DNA from: a virus
Strand: one strand, 5' to 3'
Length of the DNA stretch: 44,046 nt
Virus record (IMG/VR): IMGVR_UViG_3300026367_000108
Coordinates: 1 to 44,046 of that record
Under the pieces are notes generated by a model. That model did not search any database. It saw nothing but the letters and a program-made list of their open reading frames with translations, and was not told the DNA's origin. The first letter of the stretch is position 1, and every line of letters starts with the position of its first letter. Both the position numbers and the translations under genes were made by a program. This document shows positions 9,450 through 18,519 of this stretch, in pieces.

Positions 9450-12400
9450 TACATCGCCCTTCTCAGGTCGTTTCCTGATGTCCTATCGTCCCGTATTTTG
9501 TCGATCAGGTCGGATAGGTCACGGCTAAAGTCTTTCATCCCATTGTCAGTTTCTTGCTTTTGTATATTCACGATCGGCGCTGGAACATTTACCACCGGCG
9601 CGGGAACGTTTACGATCGGCGCGGGAACGTTTACGATCGGCGCGGGAACGTTTACGATCGGCGCTGGCAGAGTTCCTATTGCATCCACTATCGCGGCTGT
9701 GGCTGCGTTAATTGCTGCTAGTTGTTCTTTTGCTACTTGCGTCTGAGCCTCAATATACTTGACCATTTGCGCGGTTTCGCCTTCGATTACTCCTGGTAAT
9801 TTATCGATTGAATCACGCATTAATTGTGCGTCTAGCTCTGCTTGCGCTTGAAGTGTGCCGATCGTCGCTTCCATTTCTTCGCCGGCGGTTGCATTTAGCT
9901 CGTCTGTTAATAACTGAAGCTCTTTTAGTTCGGCTATTGTGTCGACTGCTAATTGCTCGGCGGCTTCCTGGTACCTTAACGTCATAAAGTGAGGTGATGG
10001 TGCCGGAGGGATCGCTTGCTCTTTGCTTCCGACGTCTGTAAATGCGCCGTATACCTGGCTAAAAACATCCTGATAGTTTGCAGGTTTGTATTGCTGCGCT
10101 AGTCCCAGGTATTGTTCTCCGCTTGATTTTAATTGGCCTATTGCGTCTGCGTCACCGCCTCTAGCTTTGCGTAGTATTTCATTAAACTGCGCCTCGGCTT
10201 CTGCTAACTGTTCGCCTGCTGTTAATGGCGAAAGGTTCCCAATTAATAGATCCTGTGATGCTTTCTTGAGTGCCTTGGCTGCGTCGTTCATTGTTTCAAT
10301 GGCGCTTACTTGTTCGTTGTATGCGTTCATTTGTTGCTGGTGCGCTGCTTCGGCTTGTGCGCGGCTGTTTTCTATTTCTGCTAGTTCTGCCTGGTATCGA
10401 TCGTTTATGGCCGTGTTGAGGGTGTTAACGCGTTTTAGTTGCTCTTTTACAGTGCCTTGTCCTAAGCTTTCCCGCAGATCGCTTACTTGGTTGCTGTAAA
10501 ACTCATTAGCGTTAAAGTTAGGTTGCTGCTTTTGAATGTTGAGTATGGCTGCGCCAATTGTCGCGCTGGTTTCACTTATGGCCCTGGCCAGGTCACTGAA
10601 TGTTTGCTCTAGTGAGTCAACTTCTCGCTGAGTATTACTGGCTAGTCTCTCGATTTGTCGTTCTATCGAGTCTACCTCTCCTTTGATTACGTCAGCGAGG
10701 CGCCGTTCTGCTATTTTTTCGATTAATGTAAAGTCGGTCGCGCCTACTTCCTCGGCTGCTTCGATTGCTGCTTGCTTCCATAATAGAATGTCTTCGATAG
10801 CTAACTGAACCGGCGTCATATCCATTCTAGCCAACTCTCGGTTTAAATCGACGGTCATGCTTAATAACTGCTTAGTTGTGTCAATTGTTACCTGAGTTGC
10901 CTCCTGGGTTACTTCTACCTGTTGTTCTATGCTGTCGAAGTAACTGTCCATCGATGGTACTAGGCTCATTAATGCGGCGAATAGTTGCTGGCCTGACTGA
11001 GTTGTGAGGTCTATGCCGTCAACTAAGGATCTGAATTCGTCCCTAGTTTGCGGTATGACTTGGCCTAACGATTCGAATTGGTCAGATATCATGCTAGCTA
11101 GGTAGTCGAATTGCTCCGCTTCTGTGAAAAATTCAGAGAAATAAACATTTACTTGATCCATGTAATTTTCAATGCCACCCATTAAATCGAGCAGGCTTTG
11201 GGTGATTGCGGTTTCAGTTTCTTTGGTTAGGTCGCCAAATCTACCAAGCTGCAGGCCGATCGCGTCCATGTTCGAATTAAATATGGCTTGCTCTTGGGCC
11301 ACTCTTACTAGGGTGTCGTACAATCCCTCGCCAACTTTTTGATATTCCGCTATAGCGGGGATCAAATACTCGGTCATTAAATCGGCTTGCTTTGAAAATA
11401 TAGCTTGTAACTCGGCTTCTATTTCTTCGCCTGACATATCTTTGAATGAAACGTTTGAAAGGTTTATTTTAAAGTTATCTAGGGTTTTGGTCGCTTCCTC
11501 TCCCAGTACTCCGGTGATGCTTTCAAAGTAGTCTGAAAAAATGTTATTTAAAAATGGCTTGCCGCTTTCAAAGTCAAAATTTCCGGCGGTTATTAGGTCT
11601 GCTATATTGGTAAAATTGGTCATTACCAGTTCTTTGCCGACTTCAAACCCTAATAATTCGACTGCTGATGTAATGCTGTCTGCTAGGCTAGTAAATACTA
11701 GTCCAATTTCGCGCTGTACGCCGTTGTCTAGGGATTCATATTCAGTTGTGTACTTTGTATCGGTTTTTAATCCCCACCAACTAGAATCCTTTGTTTTTAC
11801 ATCATAATAAGCATTGACGTTAGCTAGTCCGGTTTCGATTATATTGCCGATCGTTTGTCCAACAATGCTTATTCCTGAGTCCTCGATCGATGTCTTGGTT
11901 TTTGAAAAGCCGCTGATTATTTTATCCATTATTCCTGTAGGATCGAGCCCTTCTAGGCCGGCTCCAATTAATAACTTTTCGAATTTTGAGGTGGTCGACT
12001 TACTGCCAATCTCGCCGCCGTAATTGCTGCCGTCAAATTTGCCATAGCCGCCGACTAATGATGTGGCTAGTCGTGACATATACGAGTTGAGCATTTTTAA
12101 GCTGTTGTTCATTTCTCGTAACTCTGCGTATTGCTCGGTTTCTAATTCAATCATTCGATCGGTAGAATTGTTGATTGATGCGCTCTTTTCGTCGCTACCA
12201 AGAGTGGTTCCGGTTCCCTGGTCTTTTTGTCTATCTGCGCTAGATACTGGTGCTCCTGATACGCTTCCGCTAAATAATCCTAGTCCGGCCATTAATGCGG
12301 CCATGGCTGCTATCCTGGCGAATGCTGTGTATGGGTCACCCTGTCCTTGGCCTGCAATTGCAGCCATGGCGTTTGCTGCGGCCTTTTTAAGAGCTAGTCC

Positions 12401-14152
12401 AACCTCGATTATGGTAAATGCCTGCTCTAGTCTATGAAGCGTTTCACGGCCCTTTGATTGCTCGTCAAACATTTCCGATGCTGCTCCGGCCATGCTTGCG
12501 AATCCACCGACGGTTGATTGTAATCTTTCCGTCTGCATTTTCCCTTCATACTTATCCAACTCTGCCAGCGTCTTTTCTCGAAGCTCTAGATCCTGGATAG
12601 TGTTTGCATCCTTGCGCTGCTTGTCGAAGTCTTCTTGCATCGTGCTGAACATTTCGAATGATGCGACCATTTTATCTATCTGGTCAGCTATGGAGCCGAA
12701 TGCGTCCGTCATGGTGTCGCCGGTGTTCTTCCAGCTATCGCCCAACTTGTCGACGTCTTTGATTAGGTCGTTTAGGTCTGCTGAGTCGAATACCTTACCT
12801 ACGGTTTCGCCTCCGGCCATTTCTTTGATGGCTTTTGCTGCTTCTTTTGCTGCTTCTTTTTGCTCGTTAATGGCAGTTACATTTTCATAAACCCACTGCC
12901 TTACTTTGTCGCCAGCGTTGGCATTTTTAAGGGCTTCTATGTCTTTTGTTGTTGAGACTACCGCCGCGCCCATTTTTTGATGAAGCTTGGTTATGTCGTC
13001 GCCTGATACGCTAAACTCTTTTACTGTTTTACTGAATGAGCTAAGGCTTGCTGCTGCGGCTCCCATGGTTTCCGAGCCGGTGAATTCTGCCATTGCCTCG
13101 AATATATAACCCCATCCCTCGGCTACGGCGCTTAGAACGTTTAGAAGTGGTTCAAGTGCTGCGTTTATAAGTCCAGCTACTGCGTCGGCGCTTGCTGCCA
13201 TTGCGCCGGTTGCGTACTCTCCCATGGTTAACCAACCTAGAGCGCTGGTTTTTAGTACGACTTCTAGTGCGCTGAATATGTCGGCAATGAATGCCCCGCC
13301 TTCGCTGATTACGCTTGTTAGGATCCCGCTTTCTTTTATCCAGGCTGTGGTCACTTTCACTGCGCCGCCGAGTGAGTCTATTACTCCGTCGAATATTGCG
13401 GTTAATCCCTGATCCCCTAGCGACTTGGCCAGGAGTTGGGTTTCTATTCCGACGTTGTTCATTTTTGAGGACAGCTTGCCCATTTGGTCGGTCATTGCGC
13501 CGGCGAATTCATTTTCGCCTATGCCTTGCAGGTATTCCTCGATTGATGCGGCGTCGTTCTTGATGCTTTTGGTTTGGCCCTGGAATGTAAAGGCGATTGA
13601 CTCGCCGTTGTTCTTGGCTTTGATCCCGAACTGTTTTAGGCGCTCAAACTCTCCGACGGCTGCATCTGCGACCGCTTCGACCATTTGCATCATATCCAGG
13701 CCCATGGCTGCGGCTGTGTTGCCGTAGCTGAGCATGGCTTTCTCTGATGGGTTTAGGCCCATGTTCGTTAGCCTGGTGAATGCTTCGACGCTTTGGTTTA
13801 TGGTGAAAGGGGTTTTCTTGGCAAAATCGGTAAGGCGATCCAGTGCTAGGGCTGCACCTCCGACCGATCCCGTTGTGGTTTTGAGTTGGGCTTCCATGCC
13901 CTGTATGGCGTCGATCCCTTCGTACAACTGTTTGACTAGATAGCCTAGCGATACGCCTGCGACTGCGCCCCCTAATAGCTTAAATGCGCTGCTGAATTGG
14001 CCGACTGTCTGGGTCGATTTCGAGGTGGCTGCGTCGGTCTTCTTGACCTTCCTCTCGAATTTGTCCAGGCCTGTTTCGCCCTTGGCGAGTTCTCCGACTA
14101 ACTTGCCGGTTTTGGCATCTATAACTAGGTTTAGGGCTAACTGTTTAGTCAT
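9449..14152 (-). CDS. Tail length tape measure protein
   Basis: 1,567 residues, the longest gene here. The N-terminal region has the lambda-integrase-free TMP signature: coiled-coil start (DKFERKVKKTDAATSKSTQ), a hydrophobic segment (FKLLGGAVAGVSLGYLVKQL) and the TMP core (about 90-200, LTDFAKKTPFTINQSVEAF, LTNMGLNPS). Long coiled coils and hydrophobic helices follow. Near the C terminus are five tandem PAPIVNV-type heptads (about residues 1495-1530). Protein length sets tail length, so a long non-contractile tail is expected. It starts 8 bases inside the end of the frameshifted chaperone frame, the standard arrangement. Confidence 0.95.
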   Translation of the reverse strand: MTKQLALNLVIDAKTGKLVGELAKGETGLDKFERKVKKTDAATSKSTQTVGQFSSAFKLLGGAVAGVSLGYLVKQLYEGIDAIQGMEAQLKTTTGSVGGAALALDRLTDFAKKTPFTINQSVEAFTRLTNMGLNPSEKAMLSYGNTAAAMGLDMMQMVEAVADAAVGEFERLKQFGIKAKNNGESIAFTFQGQTKSIKNDAASIEEYLQGIGENEFAGAMTDQMGKLSSKMNNVGIETQLLAKSLGDQGLTAIFDGVIDSLGGAVKVTTAWIKESGILTSVISEGGAFIADIFSALEVVLKTSALGWLTMGEYATGAMAASADAVAGLINAALEPLLNVLSAVAEGWGYIFEAMAEFTGSETMGAAAASLSSFSKTVKEFSVSGDDITKLHQKMGAAVVSTTKDIEALKNANAGDKVRQWVYENVTAINEQKEAAKEAAKAIKEMAGGETVGKVFDSADLNDLIKDVDKLGDSWKNTGDTMTDAFGSIADQIDKMVASFEMFSTMQEDFDKQRKDANTIQDLELREKTLAELDKYEGKMQTERLQSTVGGFASMAGAASEMFDEQSKGRETLHRLEQAFTIIEVGLALKKAAANAMAAIAGQGQGDPYTAFARIAAMAALMAGLGLFSGSVSGAPVSSADRQKDQGTGTTLGSDEKSASINNSTDRMIELETEQYAELREMNNSLKMLNSYMSRLATSLVGGYGKFDGSNYGGEIGSKSTTSKFEKLLIGAGLEGLDPTGIMDKIISGFSKTKTSIEDSGISIVGQTIGNIIETGLANVNAYYDVKTKDSSWWGLKTDTKYTTEYESLDNGVQREIGLVFTSLADSITSAVELLGFEVGKELVMTNFTNIADLITAGNFDFESGKPFLNNIFSDYFESITGVLGEEATKTLDNFKINLSNVSFKDMSGEEIEAELQAIFSKQADLMTEYLIPAIAEYQKVGEGLYDTLVRVAQEQAIFNSNMDAIGLQLGRFGDLTKETETAITQSLLDLMGGIENYMDQVNVYFSEFFTEAEQFDYLASMISDQFESLGQVIPQTRDEFRSLVDGIDLTTQSGQQLFAALMSLVPSMDSYFDSIEQQVEVTQEATQVTIDTTKQLLSMTVDLNRELARMDMTPVQLAIEDILLWKQAAIEAAEEVGATDFTLIEKIAERRLADVIKGEVDSIERQIERLASNTQREVDSLEQTFSDLARAISETSATIGAAILNIQKQQPNFNANEFYSNQVSDLRESLGQGTVKEQLKRVNTLNTAINDRYQAELAEIENSRAQAEAAHQQQMNAYNEQVSAIETMNDAAKALKKASQDLLIGNLSPLTAGEQLAEAEAQFNEILRKARGGDADAIGQLKSSGEQYLGLAQQYKPANYQDVFSQVYGAFTDVGSKEQAIPPAPSPHFMTLRYQEAAEQLAVDTIAELKELQLLTDELNATAGEEMEATIGTLQAQAELDAQLMRDSIDKLPGVIEGETAQMVKYIEAQTQVAKEQLAAINAATAAIVDAIGTLPAPIVNVPAPIVNVPAPIVNVPAPVVNVPAPIVNIQKQETDNGMKDFSRDLSDLIDKIRDDRTSGNDLRRAM
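9565..9671. repeat. Tandem 21-bp repeat in the tape measure gene
   Basis: About five tandem copies of a 21-base unit containing GATCGGCGCGGGAACGTTTA, encoding PAPIVNV heptads. The central copies are nearly identical, so the copy number may vary. Confidence 0.85.
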
Positions 14153-14914
14153 TTGCTTTGCGTTCTCGCTCTTGCTTTCTTAGTTCGATGATTGCGGCTG
14201 TTTCCATTGCCTGTATGTTTCTAAAAACTTCGTTTTTTTCTTCTTGTGGCCGCAATTCGAAGTCCTGGTGTTTACTGATCGCAATGTCTAGGCTGGCCCA
14301 GTTCATTCCGACTCTCTGGCCGGTCATTGGCTGTATATTCCATTGGCTATTCATGCTTAGAAATAATTCAACTGTCGAGCCGTTTTCAAAGTAAATGTGG
14401 ACGTCTTTTGCTGCCTCGGGTTTGTCATCCTCGAACTTGTCCTTAAGTTTGCTAATTGCGTCCTGTGGTGCGCCCCACTGAATTAATTGCTCAGTGAGTC
14501 GCGCCAGTTCTTCGTCGTCTTCGTCCGTGTCGTTATATTGCAGCCAGGCCCAGTGCTTGGCTGCGTCTGTTAGTTTTTTACTCGGCCTTGCTTACCTACA
14601 GGTATCATTAGGTATTCTTTCATTAATGCCGAACGCACCCATGGAATGGCGACTAGTTGCTCGACTAGATTTTCGCTGTAGCTGATGTCTTCTGCGTCGT
14701 CTTCGTTGGCTTTTACGCCTCGAACGTCCTTGATAACGTCTTTTAGGAAGTCGGGGATCTGCTCGTCTTTCTTATCCTGGATCGCTTCTGCTTCCATCAA
14801 CTGAAATTGAGCGTCGAACTTCATATCCTGGTATGAGCCGTCTACTGGTATTTCGCATTTGATGGTGCGCCATACTTTGCGGGTTGCATTTGCTTTGTTT
14901 AGAATTAACGCCAT
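14145..14914 (-). CDS. Tail assembly chaperone, -1 frameshift fusion (gpG-GT type)
   Basis: The zero-frame gene (14570-14914) ends at TAA right after A AAA AAC. A slip of -1 there continues in frame as L-T-D-A-A-K-H-W with no stop until 14145, giving 114 + 142 = 256 residues. The extension region contains an acidic stretch and ends in a helical charged segment (AAIIELRKQERERKAND). This matches lambda G-GT logic, where the minor frameshift product binds the tape measure protein during tail assembly. The ATG at 14354 inside the extension has no good ribosome site and should not be read as a separate gene. Confidence 0.85.
14540..14564 (-). promoter_or_regulatory. Frameshift-stimulating stem-loop
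   Basis: On the mRNA, GCAGCCA pairs perfectly with TGGCTGC around an 11-base loop. It starts 8 bases after the slippery heptamer, the usual distance for -1 stimulators. Confidence 0.7.
14570..14914 (-). CDS. Tail assembly chaperone, zero-frame product (gpG-like)
   Basis: 114 residues, the major product of the chaperone gene. It lies between the major tail protein and the tape measure gene, the conserved site of siphovirus chaperones. The sequence is mixed beta then helical (CEIPVDGSYQDMKFDAQFQL, then SENLVEQLVAIPWVRSALMK). It ends GRVKN-stop, where the slippery sequence encodes the final K-N. Start at 14914 follows a spaced AGGAAAAAAC-like site. Confidence 0.85.
   Translation of the reverse strand: MALILNKANATRKVWRTIKCEIPVDGSYQDMKFDAQFQLMEAEAIQDKKDEQIPDFLKDVIKDVRGVKANEDDAEDISYSENLVEQLVAIPWVRSALMKEYLMIPVGKQGRVKN
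14573..14579 (-). promoter_or_regulatory. Programmed -1 ribosomal frameshift site A AAA AAC
   Basis: The mRNA reads GTA AAA AAC TAA in the zero frame, so the heptamer A AAA AAC is in the correct phase and the zero-frame stop follows immediately. The heptamer is among the most efficient known for bacterial -1 slippage. Both tRNAs can re-pair after slipping by one base. Confidence 0.85.
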
Positions 14915-14964
14915 GTTTTTTCCTATTTGTACGAGGTTGTGGGGCTCTTTCTAACCCCTGGTTA

Positions 14965-15906
14965 TTAAATAAAGGTGATGGTTAAATCAGTGTTAGCCGT
15001 TAGCGGAACAATGCCGCCGGTGACTGTTAACATCGATTTATTTTGTTCAAACGATCGCGTGGTGCTGTCGATTTGAATGTTTGGAACTTCGATTTTTACT
15101 GCGGTGCCTGGTGCAGCTAAATCGTCGCCTAACTGGTAGGTTAGAGCGCCTTGTGCGCCGTCTTTGGCCTTCTTGAAAAAATCAACGGTTGATAGGTCTG
15201 GTTCGCGGAACTTAACGGATATACTGCCGTCACGGTCTACGATTTCGACTACTTCCTGGTTGGTTAAGTCGGTATGCATTACCGATATGCCAGGGTTGAC
15301 GGTTAGCGTGTTCATTTGCAGCGTTGTGAATCCAAAGAAATCAAACGTTTTAACGGTTTGGCTAGTTGGGATCGTTGGCGTTGTAAATGCGCTAAAATCA
15401 AGCGCTCCTGGTGCGGCTTCTGCTGCGTCACGATATAAGCCGGTGAACTTAAATTTAAGCTTGGCGATCTGGCCTAAGCTTAGGTCTAATTCCACCGATC
15501 CTACTGCGCCGTCTAACTTGTGTAATACGTCTTCAACGTAATAATACAAAGTACCGTCTTCGTAAGCTGAATCGATAAGCGAATAAACAACACTTACGCC
15601 TTCGTCGATTACTTCTGCAATTCCAGAGGCTCTCAATAGCTCGTTGTATGCTGGAACTACGCCTAAGCTGCCTGATGCGGCTAATTCAACATCAAAGGAT
15701 ACTTCCTGGTAAGCGGTGGCTCGTTGTGTGCCTGTACTGCCTAGAAAGCCCTTATAGTTATCTCGGGTTACTGTTGAACCGGCTAATGGGTTGTGGCTTA
15801 TGCCGGAGCACAGAACTGCCTTTGTTGGCACAACTGAATCGCCGTAACTGCCGGTTGATCGCAATCCAAATAGGATTACCTGTTTTTTCTCGCTTTTGCC
15901 TGCCAT
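14965..15906 (-). CDS. Major tail tube protein
   Basis: 313 residues. Beta-rich with repeated strands and an Ig-like C-terminal region (KIEVPNIQIDSTTRSFEQNK, LTANTDLTITFI). It sits just before the frameshifted chaperone and after the tail terminator-type genes, where the tail tube gene is normally found. The intergenic region behind it (14940-14965) holds a small GGGG/CCCC hairpin that may attenuate read-through and so favour high expression of the tube protein. Confidence 0.8.
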   Translation of the reverse strand: MAGKSEKKQVILFGLRSTGSYGDSVVPTKAVLCSGISHNPLAGSTVTRDNYKGFLGSTGTQRATAYQEVSFDVELAASGSLGVVPAYNELLRASGIAEVIDEGVSVVYSLIDSAYEDGTLYYYVEDVLHKLDGAVGSVELDLSLGQIAKLKFKFTGLYRDAAEAAPGALDFSAFTTPTIPTSQTVKTFDFFGFTTLQMNTLTVNPGISVMHTDLTNQEVVEIVDRDGSISVKFREPDLSTVDFFKKAKDGAQGALTYQLGDDLAAPGTAVKIEVPNIQIDSTTRSFEQNKSMLTVTGGIVPLTANTDLTITFI

Positions 15907-15909
15907 TGA

Positions 15910-16029
15910 TTAGGCTCCTTTATTTTTGGGGCTTGGTTTTGGCGCGGCTGTTTTGTTCAGCGTGCCGGTTTCTTTGTCGCGTGTGTAGCTGCCGCCTGCG
16001 GTTGGCTGCACTAGCTTTTTGTCGATCAT
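15910..16029 (-). CDS. Small basic phage protein (39 aa)
   Basis: 39 residues, MIDKKLVQPTAGGSYTRDKE then a Pro/Lys-rich tail (TAAPKPSPKNKGA). Its ATG overlaps the stop of the upstream gene as ATGA and it ends 3 bases before the ribosome site of the major tail gene, so it fits the operon tightly. Positively charged and probably disordered. Role unknown. Confidence 0.65.
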   Translation of the reverse strand: MIDKKLVQPTAGGSYTRDKETGTLNKTAAPKPSPKNKGA

Positions 16030-16448
16030 ATTTTGTTTCCTTCTAGGTGGTATTGTGTGGAAAACTGGTCGTGCCAAAGGATGAAGCCGCCGCCTATAAC
16101 CATCAATTGACCGCCTTCAAAAGTCATTAGCTCTGCGTTTTCTGGTGCAAAGCTTATTAGTTCGCGCCTGGTGGTCGTGATTATTTCTTGAAGCTTTTCT
16201 GCTCCTTTCATGCCTGTTTTGTCGTTTAGGCTGGGTATGCAATAAATCACGCTATAGGTTTCATTTAATAGCTGAAGTGCTTGGCCCATTGAGCGTTCGT
16301 TCTGCTGTGCTCCGGTGCCGGCTGGCGCTATGTATGCAACTGGTTTGCGGATCAACTGTTTGTTGATTTCTTCCTCAGACATTACCGCCTCGACACGATC
16401 GAATATTTGCAATGATGCGAGGTGCTGCTGAATCTCTACCAATTTCAT
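16026..16448 (-). CDS. Mu gp37-like / tail terminator-type protein
   Basis: 140 residues from the ATG at 16448 (MKLVEIQQHLASL), chosen because it forms a TAATG overlap with the upstream stop; an ATG 24 bases earlier lies inside that gene. The pattern of an N-terminal helix, then VMSEEEINKQLIRKPVAYIAPAG and a strand-rich C-terminal half recalls Mu gp37-like (DUF1834) proteins that cap or complete the head-tail joint. Its place between the G-like protein and the tail tube gene agrees. Confidence 0.65.
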   Translation of the reverse strand: MKLVEIQQHLASLQIFDRVEAVMSEEEINKQLIRKPVAYIAPAGTGAQQNERSMGQALQLLNETYSVIYCIPSLNDKTGMKGAEKLQEIITTTRRELISFAPENAELMTFEGGQLMVIGGGFILWHDQFSTQYHLEGNKI

Positions 16449-16948
16449 TAATTCAGTGCTCCGTCGGCCCATTTAGCAAAAAGCTTATTGACGATCTGCT
16501 GCTGCTTGGTGCCAAAGCCCAGGAATGGTCTAGCTTTTACGTTTAGCTTTTTGGTGTGGGCTTTAACATTCACGTTTACAGGAAATTTAAGCGGTTTGCC
16601 GAATGCCTGGCTGATGGTCTTTACGTGCGCGGGTACGCTAACCTGTTCTGTGCTGCCGAACTGCTGCATGGCTGCGTATTCTAGGTTTGTGCCTATTGTT
16701 ATTTTACCGTTCGCTAGCTTGGCGGTGATGCTTTGCTGCAATCTGCCGGTGTCTCGTAGTGGCTGGCCTTGCCTGTGGGTGATGCCGGCCCATTTTTCAC
16801 CGTCGGGTGATTCGCTATTTCTGAACCCCAGTTTAAAACTAGCTAGTAGCTTTTGCTTGACGGCTTCTAAGAATTTTTGCGGATCCTTAAACTTTTGGAT
16901 CTGCCATTTAACCTGTTTGAAAGTCGCGCCGACTATTTTGATCGCCAT
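16448..16948 (-). CDS. Phage virion morphogenesis protein (Mu G / tail completion family)
   Basis: 166 residues. The conserved layout of this family is visible: SPDGEKWA (about 47-54), LRDTGRLQQSI (about 64-74), IGTNLEYAAMQQFG (about 84-97) and RPFLGF near the C terminus. Family members take part in head completion and tail joining. Start and stop overlap the neighbouring genes by a few bases, so translation is coupled. Confidence 0.85.
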   Translation of the reverse strand: MAIKIVGATFKQVKWQIQKFKDPQKFLEAVKQKLLASFKLGFRNSESPDGEKWAGITHRQGQPLRDTGRLQQSITAKLANGKITIGTNLEYAAMQQFGSTEQVSVPAHVKTISQAFGKPLKFPVNVNVKAHTKKLNVKARPFLGFGTKQQQIVNKLFAKWADGALN

Positions 16949-17361
16949 TAGAAATTCGCCAAGCTGTCGCGGGTGAATGTGCGGCTTTCACGGTTTTTTG
17001 TGGTGGTGACGGCTAAAGTTTGCGAGGTGATTGATTCTGCAATGCCCAGGGTCGCTCTGCCGGCTGCGACGTCTTTCAACCATGTGACACGTTGTTGGTA
17101 TCGGGTTTCGACTTGTTCCGGCGCGTCGTTGTCGTACATGCGATATCTGGCTATATCGCAGGCAACAGCCTTTAGTTGCTTTGAACCTTCGACGGGCACT
17201 GCGTAGCGAACAGCTAAATAGCTATTAATCTCGGCGTCGGCGTCTTCCATTGCTGAATTGATAACGACTAGGTTGTATTCGTTTGGCATTTCTGAGGGCG
17301 CTAGGGCACTCACTTCTTCTATGGTAAAGCGATCTACTAGGTCGGCTGCTGCTGCGTACAT
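16948..17361 (-). CDS. Head-tail connector protein, DUF1320 (Mu gp36-like)
   Basis: 137 residues, helical. The family pattern is clear: MYAAAADLVDRFTIEEV at the N terminus, AEINSYLAVRYAVPVE in the middle and VACDIARYRMYD before a Tyr-rich helix (VETRYQQRVTWLKDVAAGRATLG). Mu gp36-like proteins form the adaptor between portal and tail. It lies directly between the capsid cluster and the G-like gene, as in Mu-type head modules. Confidence 0.85.
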   Translation of the reverse strand: MYAAAADLVDRFTIEEVSALAPSEMPNEYNLVVINSAMEDADAEINSYLAVRYAVPVEGSKQLKAVACDIARYRMYDNDAPEQVETRYQQRVTWLKDVAAGRATLGIAESITSQTLAVTTTKNRESRTFTRDSLANF

Positions 17362-17363
17362 GA

Positions 17364-17528
17364 TTATTCGCCGTCTTTCTGGTCGGCTTTAGCTTCGCTT
17401 AACTCGATCGCGTCGGCGTCTAGTAACTCGGCTTCAATATCTTTTGTAACCGGCACTTTTTCGCCGGCTTTTACTAATTTGCCTTTGATTCTAACGTTGC
17501 GGGTTAGTTTTACGTTTTTGCCTGACAT
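17364..17528 (-). CDS. Small hypothetical protein (54 aa), Mu gp35-like position
   Basis: 54 residues: MSGKNVKLTRNVRIKGKLVK, then an acidic helical tail. It sits between the major capsid gene and the DUF1320 connector gene, 2 bases before the latter. This is where Mu-like phages carry a small gp35/FluMu-type protein, and the KGKLVKAGEKVPV stretch fits a small beta domain. The family call is positional. Confidence 0.65.
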   Translation of the reverse strand: MSGKNVKLTRNVRIKGKLVKAGEKVPVTKDIEAELLDADAIELSEAKADQKDGE

Positions 17529-17545
17529 TGGGTGTTTCCTTGTTC

Positions 17546-17571
17546 AAAAAGGCTAGGGGTTATCCCTAGCC
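17546..17571 (-). terminator. Hairpin terminator after the major capsid gene
   Basis: GGCTAGGG, a 5-base loop, CCCTAGCC, then TTTTT on the minus strand. It lies 20 bases after the capsid stop inside the head operon, so it should trim transcription and leave capsid mRNA in excess over connector and tail genes. Confidence 0.85.
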
Positions 17572-17591
17572 TGGTTGGTTTTTAGTTATGG

Positions 17592-18506
17592 TTAGATAAC
17601 GCTTTGTAAGAAGTAACTAGCAGCTTTGGCCATTAGCACTTCTTTCACGCTTTCGCCTACTCGGACGACTTTGCCACCACGTAACCCGACGTTTTTGTCT
17701 TCCCAGGAGCCTGAAACACGAGTTTCATACTCTGCGGTTAGCATGTACGTTAAATCGTCTCTAAGTTGCGCTGCTGGCTTGATGTATAGCAATGCTGCGC
17801 CACCTGTCCACAAACGCTCGATAACCGCTGTCTGACCTTCACGTTGCGAATTGTGACGCGATACACCGACTAGGATTTTCACGTTAAACAACTGCTCGAT
17901 GAACGATAGAGGCACCAAACCCTCTTGGCCGTCATTACCATGAAAGGCTTTCACGATCTGCACGTTACGGCGCAGGGCTAGCGCTTCTGAGACACCTAAA
18001 ACTAATGTGTTTGGTGTGACTAGCGGGGTGTTCATGGCGTCGGTGATTTGTTCGATCGGCTTAGACGCTGGATCCGTCCATTTGTCAGTGCCGGTTATCA
18101 CTTCGTTGTGCGTATGGTTCGCGGCATTCATTACTGTGTTGGCGATACGCTTTTCACGGCCAAGAGAAATTAATTCACTTAGCTTAAGCGAGATATTACC
18201 TTCTGGATTAATGGATGGGTGGCCTTTGGCTGCGTTGACGTCTGCCATTGGGATTACGTCTTCTAAACCGTAATCTAGCACTGAGTCGCTTTTTTCGGTC
18301 GCTGTGAATTCGACCTGGTTTACGCGACCTTTACGGCCGACCATGGTGTTTGGAATTGTTAGCATTTCGTCGCTGTTGTATTCCGTCCACTTAAAGGTTT
18401 CACTTAACACTGGGGTTCGCGGTGCGACCATATCAGCGATGAAACCTTCGTTTTTGTAACCCAGGGCGATGGCCGTGAGTTTCTTATCTGCTACAAATGG
18501 GTTCAT
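17592..18506 (-). CDS. Major capsid protein (HK97-fold, E/Mu-T type)
   Basis: 304 residues. The order follows the family: N-arm MNPFVADKKLTAIALGYKNE, PRTPVLSETFKWTEY, the helix with LISLGREKRIANTVMN, the NTLVLGVSEALALRRN segment and the C-terminal TAEYETRVSGSWEDKNVGLR. It has an AAGGAG ribosome site. It follows the I-like protease/scaffold and the DUF2190-like decoration gene, and a terminator stands behind it, as expected for the most abundant head protein. Confidence 0.9.
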   Translation of the reverse strand: MNPFVADKKLTAIALGYKNEGFIADMVAPRTPVLSETFKWTEYNSDEMLTIPNTMVGRKGRVNQVEFTATEKSDSVLDYGLEDVIPMADVNAAKGHPSINPEGNISLKLSELISLGREKRIANTVMNAANHTHNEVITGTDKWTDPASKPIEQITDAMNTPLVTPNTLVLGVSEALALRRNVQIVKAFHGNDGQEGLVPLSFIEQLFNVKILVGVSRHNSQREGQTAVIERLWTGGAALLYIKPAAQLRDDLTYMLTAEYETRVSGSWEDKNVGLRGGKVVRVGESVKEVLMAKAASYFLQSVI

Positions 18507-18519
18507 GTTGATTTGCTCC

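Noticed and set aside
14145-14354. Separate 69-aa gene before the tape measure
   Set aside because: It is the end of the -1 frame of the tail chaperone; the frame is open back to the slippery site and the internal ATG has no ribosome site.
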